From an uncultured Bacilli bacterium (GTDB lineage Bacteria; Bacillota_I; Bacilli_A; RF39; UBA660): a stretch of 18,902 nucleotides of DNA. The position numbers and the translations under genes are program-made. The stretch's first letter is position 1. Every line of letters starts with the position of its first letter. Positions 15,855 through 18,902 of the stretch are shown here, piece after piece. The notes beneath the pieces are model-generated. The model ran no database searches and was not told where the DNA came from. It saw only the letters and a list, made by a program, of their open reading frames with translations. The stretch lies in assembly GCA_910587325.1 (NCBI GenBank), contig CAJUKB010000025.1:1-18902 (forward strand). Direction: 5' to 3'.

Positions 15855-16600
15855 TCTTCTTCACCACTTTCTTTAATTACTAAATAAGCAATGGATACAT
15901 TGTCTTGCCCTCCACGAGCATTACATTTACGAATTAATTTAATTACTTTTTCTTCTACAGTTAAAGACTCATCATTTAAAACTTTCTCGATTTGTTCATC
16001 GGTTAGCATATTGGTTAAACCATCACTACAAAGAAGGATTGCTTCACTTGATAAGTCCACATCAAAAATGTCTAGTTCCACTTTTTCCATAGCCCCAAGC
16101 GCTTTCATAAGTACGTTTTTCTTAGGATGGTATTTGGCTTCTTCTTCGGTTAATTGTCCTGTTTCTACTAAAAGATTAACCAAAGAATGTGGTTTTGTTA
16201 CTTGGTGTAAATGACCATTTTTAAGAACATAACCTGTAGAATCTCCAATATTGCCAAAAATCAAATATTCTTTCGTTAAAAGAGCCAAAACAAGCGTTGT
16301 GCCAAGACCTGTTGCATTTGGATTTTCTTTTGCATAAGAGATAATTTCATTATTGACTTCACTTGCATTATCATTCATCCAATTTACCGCATCTAACTTT
16401 GTTCCAACAGATGCCATCTCGTTAAATCTTTTTCCGTAATGGGTAACCGCAAGACTTGATGCTACTTCTCCTGCTCGGTGTCCTCCCATTCCATCTGCAA
16501 CCATTAAAAGATATTCTCCACTTTGGTTTTTTAATATGGTTACACTATCTTCGTTATGACTCCTTACGCGTCCCGCATCGGTTAAATAAAAACTTTTCAT
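15851..16600 (-). CDS. prpC: PP2C-family protein phosphatase (PrpC/Stp type)
   Basis: This Mn/Mg-dependent phosphatase removes phosphate from Ser/Thr, acting opposite PrkC in the cytoplasm. It is 249 residues, the usual size. The metal aspartates are in SHNEDS (D18), VADGMGGHRAGE (D36), LLCSDGLTNM (D193) and GGQDNVSIAYL (D233). GTTLVLAL and GNIGDSTGY, the conserved core strands, are also present. I chose the ATG at 16600 because AGAGGTGG lies at proper spacing before it. A longer frame from 16633 would overlap rlmN by 37 bases and lacks conserved residues at its N-terminus. The start overlaps the rlmN stop as ATGA, and its stop overlaps the prkC start likewise, which implies coupled translation. 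Confidence 0.96.
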   Translation of the reverse strand: MKSFYLTDAGRVRSHNEDSVTILKNQSGEYLLMVADGMGGHRAGEVASSLAVTHYGKRFNEMASVGTKLDAVNWMNDNASEVNNEIISYAKENPNATGLGTTLVLALLTKEYLIFGNIGDSTGYVLKNGHLHQVTKPHSLVNLLVETGQLTEEEAKYHPKKNVLMKALGAMEKVELDIFDVDLSSEAILLCSDGLTNMLTDEQIEKVLNDESLTVEEKVIKLIRKCNARGGQDNVSIAYLVIKESGEEE

Positions 16601-17619
16601 TTTTCCACCTCTTTGCTCCTTAACTGCCCGCAAGCAGCGGAGATTTTACTGCCAAATTCTTTTCGAATCGTTACATTGATACCTAATTCTTTTAGCTTTT
16701 TACAAAAAGCACTAATCATCTCTGCATCACTCTTGTATAAATTAATGTGATTGGTTTCATTATAAGGAATTAAATTCACATATATATTCATACCTTTTAA
16801 AACATGCGCAAGTTCAATCGCACACACTTCACTATCATTAATCCCTTTAAGCATAACATATTCTATGGTAACTCGTCTATTAGTATGTGCAATATAATCC
16901 TTTATTGCTTGTATTAGTTGACTAATATTATACACTTGGTTTACTTTCATAATTTGGTTTCGTATAGTATCATTCGGTGCATGTAAAGATACTGCTAGAT
17001 TAATTTGGATGTTTTCTTTCATCAAGTCATAAATTTTAGGCACCAAACCACTTGTAGATAACGTAATATGACGGATACCTAAGGCAAGCCCTTTGGCATC
17101 ATTAATAATATGGATAAAAGCAAGAACATTTTCGTAATTATCTAAAGGTTCTCCAATTCCCATAATGACAACGCTTGAAATTCTATCCCCAATGTCTTCT
17201 TCTATTTCCAAAATTTGACTCACCATTTCAAAAGTTTCTAAGTTACGCACCTTTTTAAGTCTTCCACTTTCACAAAAACGACATCCCATATTGCATCCTA
17301 CTTGACTAGAAACACATAAACTTATGCCGTAATCATGGTACATCACAACCGCTTCTATATGGTTGTTATCTTTTAGTTCAAATAAATATTTACGGGTTAA
17401 CGTATCTCGTTCCATACGTATAATTTTAGGTCTTTCAAACGAAAAATCGTTCATTATTTTCTCACGTATTTCTTTTTTAAGATTACTCCACTCTTCTACA
17501 TTATGGTTCTTTTTTTCATAAAGCCATTCAAATACTTGTAAAGCTTTAAACTTTTTCTCCCCAATACTTAAAAAGTACTCTTCTAATTTCTCTCTTGTAA
17601 ATCCGTAAATATTGTTCAT
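16597..17619 (-). CDS. rlmN: Dual-specificity 23S rRNA/tRNA adenine-C2 methyltransferase
   Basis: This radical-SAM enzyme makes 2-methyladenosine at 23S rRNA A2503 and in some tRNAs. It is 340 residues. The N-terminal RNA-binding part has the motif ALQVFEWLY (26-34). The [4Fe-4S] site is C109, C113 and C116 in GCNMGCRFC. The catalytic cysteine pair is C102 (SLCVSS, seven residues before the cluster, as in E. coli C118) and C330 (AACGQL). GIGEPLDNYENV (155-166) and HITLSTSGLVP (184-194) are family motifs. After the cluster the protein reads ESGRLKKVRN, while many family members have ASTLGG/ASG-like residues. This looks like a lineage variant and not damage. It is the first gene of the operon, with an extended -10 promoter upstream. 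Confidence 0.95.
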   Translation of the reverse strand: MNNIYGFTREKLEEYFLSIGEKKFKALQVFEWLYEKKNHNVEEWSNLKKEIREKIMNDFSFERPKIIRMERDTLTRKYLFELKDNNHIEAVVMYHDYGISLCVSSQVGCNMGCRFCESGRLKKVRNLETFEMVSQILEIEEDIGDRISSVVIMGIGEPLDNYENVLAFIHIINDAKGLALGIRHITLSTSGLVPKIYDLMKENIQINLAVSLHAPNDTIRNQIMKVNQVYNISQLIQAIKDYIAHTNRRVTIEYVMLKGINDSEVCAIELAHVLKGMNIYVNLIPYNETNHINLYKSDAEMISAFCKKLKELGINVTIRKEFGSKISAACGQLRSKEVEK

Positions 17620-17637
17620 AGCCTCACCTTACATCAA

Positions 17638-17643
17638 ATTATA
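17638..17643 (-). promoter_or_regulatory. Extended -10 promoter of the rlmN-prpC-prkC-rsgA-rpe operon
   Basis: TATAAT on the minus strand is preceded by TGG. AAGGTGAGG follows as the rlmN ribosome binding site. No strong -35 hexamer is visible. It lies immediately downstream of the terminator of the preceding gene, which supports an independent operon start. Confidence 0.6.
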
Positions 17644-17660
17644 CCACGTTTTTTGTGAAA

Positions 17661-17685
17661 AAGAAAAAATAGCGTGTTGCTACTT
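17661..17685 (-). terminator. Intrinsic terminator of the hypothetical coiled-coil gene
   Basis: On the minus strand, AAGTAGC pairs with GCTATTT (one G-U pair) around a 5-base loop and is followed by TTTCTTTTT. The stem includes the stop codon at 17680-17682. Confidence 0.65.
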
Positions 17686-18228
17686 TCCTTGTCTTGGCAT
17701 ATATTTCATTTTTAAATTTCTTGCTAAATCTTCATTCTTTTCTGTATATTTGCTATATAAAATCTCTCTTATTTCTTCAAAAGAGTAGCCTTCCCTTTCC
17801 AGTTCTAAAAATTCTCTATGAAGAATTTCATAAGATGTCTCTACACTTTCTAAGTTCCCATCTTCCCCTTCTGAAAAAATAAGTTGTTCATTTTTTCTAT
17901 AATTAGAAATTCTAAAATCACTATATTCTAAAGATTTATTACAACGCAGACATTTACAAACATACGTAGTAGTCTTAGTTAAAAACCTATAATTTGAATA
18001 CATTAAATAATGAAAAGGATGAGGACAATCTTGTTGGAATTTATCTTCATATTCTTCCTTCTTTTCTTCATATTCTTCTTGCAGTTTTTCTTTATCATAT
18101 AAATAAGCATTATATTTTGCAATTAAAGGAATTGTTTCTAATTGAGCAATATATTGATCTTTACTTTTAATTTGATTTAATAAGCTTACTGTTTGTTCTC
18201 TTAAATTTTCTAATTCTAGTTTTTCCAT
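17680..18228 (-). CDS. Hypothetical coiled-coil protein with a zinc-ribbon-like cysteine cluster
   Basis: This is a 182-residue protein that I do not recognise. Residues about 1-66 are heptad-like and strongly charged (LRE..., KLQEEYEEKKEEYEDKF), predicting a coiled coil. Then come C68, H70 and H73 (DCPHPFHYL) and C91, C93 and C96 (CKCLRCNKS). Together these could bind one zinc ion, as in zinc ribbons. The C-terminal third is acidic and helical (YEILHREFLELEREGYSFEE). There is no signal peptide or membrane span. AAAAGGAGA precedes the ATG at 18228, and a good promoter and its own terminator make it a single-gene unit. A scaffold or nucleic-acid-binding role is possible, but nothing here proves one. 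Confidence 0.75.
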   Translation of the reverse strand: MEKLELENLREQTVSLLNQIKSKDQYIAQLETIPLIAKYNAYLYDKEKLQEEYEEKKEEYEDKFQQDCPHPFHYLMYSNYRFLTKTTTYVCKCLRCNKSLEYSDFRISNYRKNEQLIFSEGEDGNLESVETSYEILHREFLELEREGYSFEEIREILYSKYTEKNEDLARNLKMKYMPRQGK

Positions 18229-18254
18229 AAAAAATCTCCTTTTATTAGTTCTTT

Positions 18255-18283
18255 ATTTTAAACTGAATATTCACCAAATGCAA
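18255..18283 (-). promoter_or_regulatory. Promoter of the hypothetical coiled-coil gene
   Basis: On the minus strand, TTGCAT (18278-18283) and TAAAAT (18255-18260) are separated by 17 bases, near-consensus boxes about 27 bases before the start codon. Confidence 0.65.
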
Positions 18284-18301
18284 GAAAAATATCTTAACCC
18301 T

Positions 18302-18324
18302 AAAAACTAGCTGTTATGCTAGCT
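18302..18324 (-). terminator. Probable terminator after the frameshifted membrane gene
   Basis: On the minus strand, AGCTAGC pairs with GCTAGTT (one G-U pair) around the loop ATAACA, followed by a short TTTT. The T-run is short, so termination may be partial. Confidence 0.45.
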
Positions 18325-18332
18325 AATTCTCT

Positions 18333-18790
18333 TTATCTTTCTAGTTTTCTTAATAGGGAGTTTTCTTCTTCTTTAAAAGTAGCATGAAGAACCAAGTTTT
18401 CGATTTTATCGCACTCTTCTTCGTTATACTTTTTTTCTAATCGGCTTTTTAAAACTTCCATTTTATAGTAAAGCATCCACTTTTTATAATTAAATCCATA
18501 ATCAAAATAATTTGGGCTTTCTTTATAATCGGCTTTAAGGGGTCTTCATCAAGTTTTTCTTCTTTGTTTTGTATATCTTCTAATTCTTGTTGTTTTATAG
18601 TTTCTAATTTCTGTTTTTCTTCTACAATCACTTCTTCTAAGTAAAAAAATGTTTCTTTGGTTCCTTTACTTATTTTTCTGATTTCCTGTATTTTTTGTTT
18701 TATAAAAAGTACACCCATAAGCTGAAGAAGAAGTAAACATTCTAAGGAACTAGGAAGAAATACAACAACCAATATACCTGCAACAAACAT
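18333..18790 (-). pseudogene. Membrane/coiled-coil protein gene split by a one-base frameshift
   Basis: The first part, from 18790, has two hydrophobic stretches (FVAGILVVVFL and LLLLQLMGVLFI), then a long charged coiled coil (about residues 45-80) rich in Glu, Lys and Gln. At a CCCC run (18539-18542, coding sense) its frame drifts into a hydrophobic-looking tail ending at 18449. The -1 frame carries a protein-like continuation, ADYKESPNYFDYGFNYKKWM and on through a charged helical segment, to the TAA at 18333-18335. One extra C would join the two into about 150 residues. The 5' end is also doubtful: there is no ribosome binding site before the ATG at 18788-18790. The same frame stays open upstream (YDKKTETISDILF) as far as a TAA at 18839-18841, next to a seven-A run (coding sense). 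I do not recognise the family. Confidence 0.55.
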
Positions 18791-18837
18791 AAATAGTATA
18801 TCACTAATTGTTTCCGTCTTTTTGTCGTATAGATTTT

Positions 18838-18873
18838 TTTACACTTGTTCTTTGGTACTATAAAAGTGTAATA
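18838..18873. repeat. 8-bp inverted repeat near the window edge
   Basis: TTACACTT and AAGTGTAA flank about 17 bases upstream of the broken membrane gene. No T-run follows on either strand, so it is not a clear terminator. It could be a protein-binding site or chance. The remaining sequence to 18902 holds no gene I can support. Confidence 0.3.
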
Positions 18874-18902
18874 AGTAAACCAAATCCAACAGGTTGAAAG
18901 TT

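Noticed and set aside
18536..18546. Programmed -1 frameshift at CCCTTAAAG in the membrane gene
   Set aside because: The heptamer C-TTA-AAG does not fit the X-XXY-YYZ rule at its first position, and no stimulatory structure was seen. A one-base loss in the C4 run is simpler.
1..18902. CRISPR arrays, tRNA or rRNA genes, insertion sequences
   Set aside because: No regularly spaced repeats, cloverleaf with T-loop signature, rRNA core motifs or transposase frames were found on either strand.

Overview
The window is AT-rich DNA from a low-GC Gram-positive bacterium (Bacillota). It carries both a PolC-type and a DnaE-type replicative polymerase. It also has the block rlmN-prpC-prkC-rsgA-rpe with rpmB convergent beside it, in the order known from Bacillus subtilis. 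The PASTA-domain Ser/Thr kinase implies a peptidoglycan wall. UGA serves as a stop codon: polC (1496 codons) and prkC (579 codons) contain none in frame, and several genes end with TGA. This argues against a Mollicutes genetic code. An uncultured gut Bacilli lineage is likely, but that is inference.

Positions 1-4550 are an accessory surface-protein region. Two minus-strand cassettes each encode a secreted protein with a TasA/camelysin-like (SipW-type) N-terminus, followed at once by a tiny XRE-family DNA-binding protein. The N-terminal halves are paralogous and the C-terminal halves are unrelated. The first protein (644-2491) ends in a C-type-lectin/formylglycine-enzyme-like domain. The second (3057-4465) is cut after 19 codons by a nine-G homopolymer near its start; one extra G restores an open frame of about 469 codons. 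In a genome this AT-rich, a G9 run there looks like an on/off phase-variation switch. A third XRE regulator (2625-2816, plus strand) lies between the cassettes. It diverges from the first cassette across an array of TGTCAT/ATGACA palindromes, one overlapping the cassette's -35 box and one next to the regulator's own ribosome binding site. Positions 272-461 hold hairpins and two opposed terminators, and may include a small structured RNA.

Positions 4555-12265 are the replication block: dnaE, then a short broken gene with an in-frame TGA, then polC, all on the minus strand and probably co-transcribed. Positions 12443-12601 are rpmB (ribosomal protein L28, plus strand). It ends in a strong terminator shared with the convergent operon.

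Positions 12636-17619 are the minus-strand operon rlmN-prpC-prkC-rsgA-rpe. Its genes overlap or nearly abut, and it starts from an extended -10 promoter at about 17638. It combines rRNA/tRNA methylation, a phosphatase/kinase signalling pair, a ribosome-assembly GTPase and pentose-phosphate epimerase.

Positions 17680-18902 hold a hypothetical coiled-coil, cysteine-rich protein with its own promoter and terminator, and a membrane/coiled-coil gene broken by one base in a C4 run. No tRNA, rRNA, CRISPR array, insertion sequence, reverse transcriptase, sortase or SipW gene was seen.
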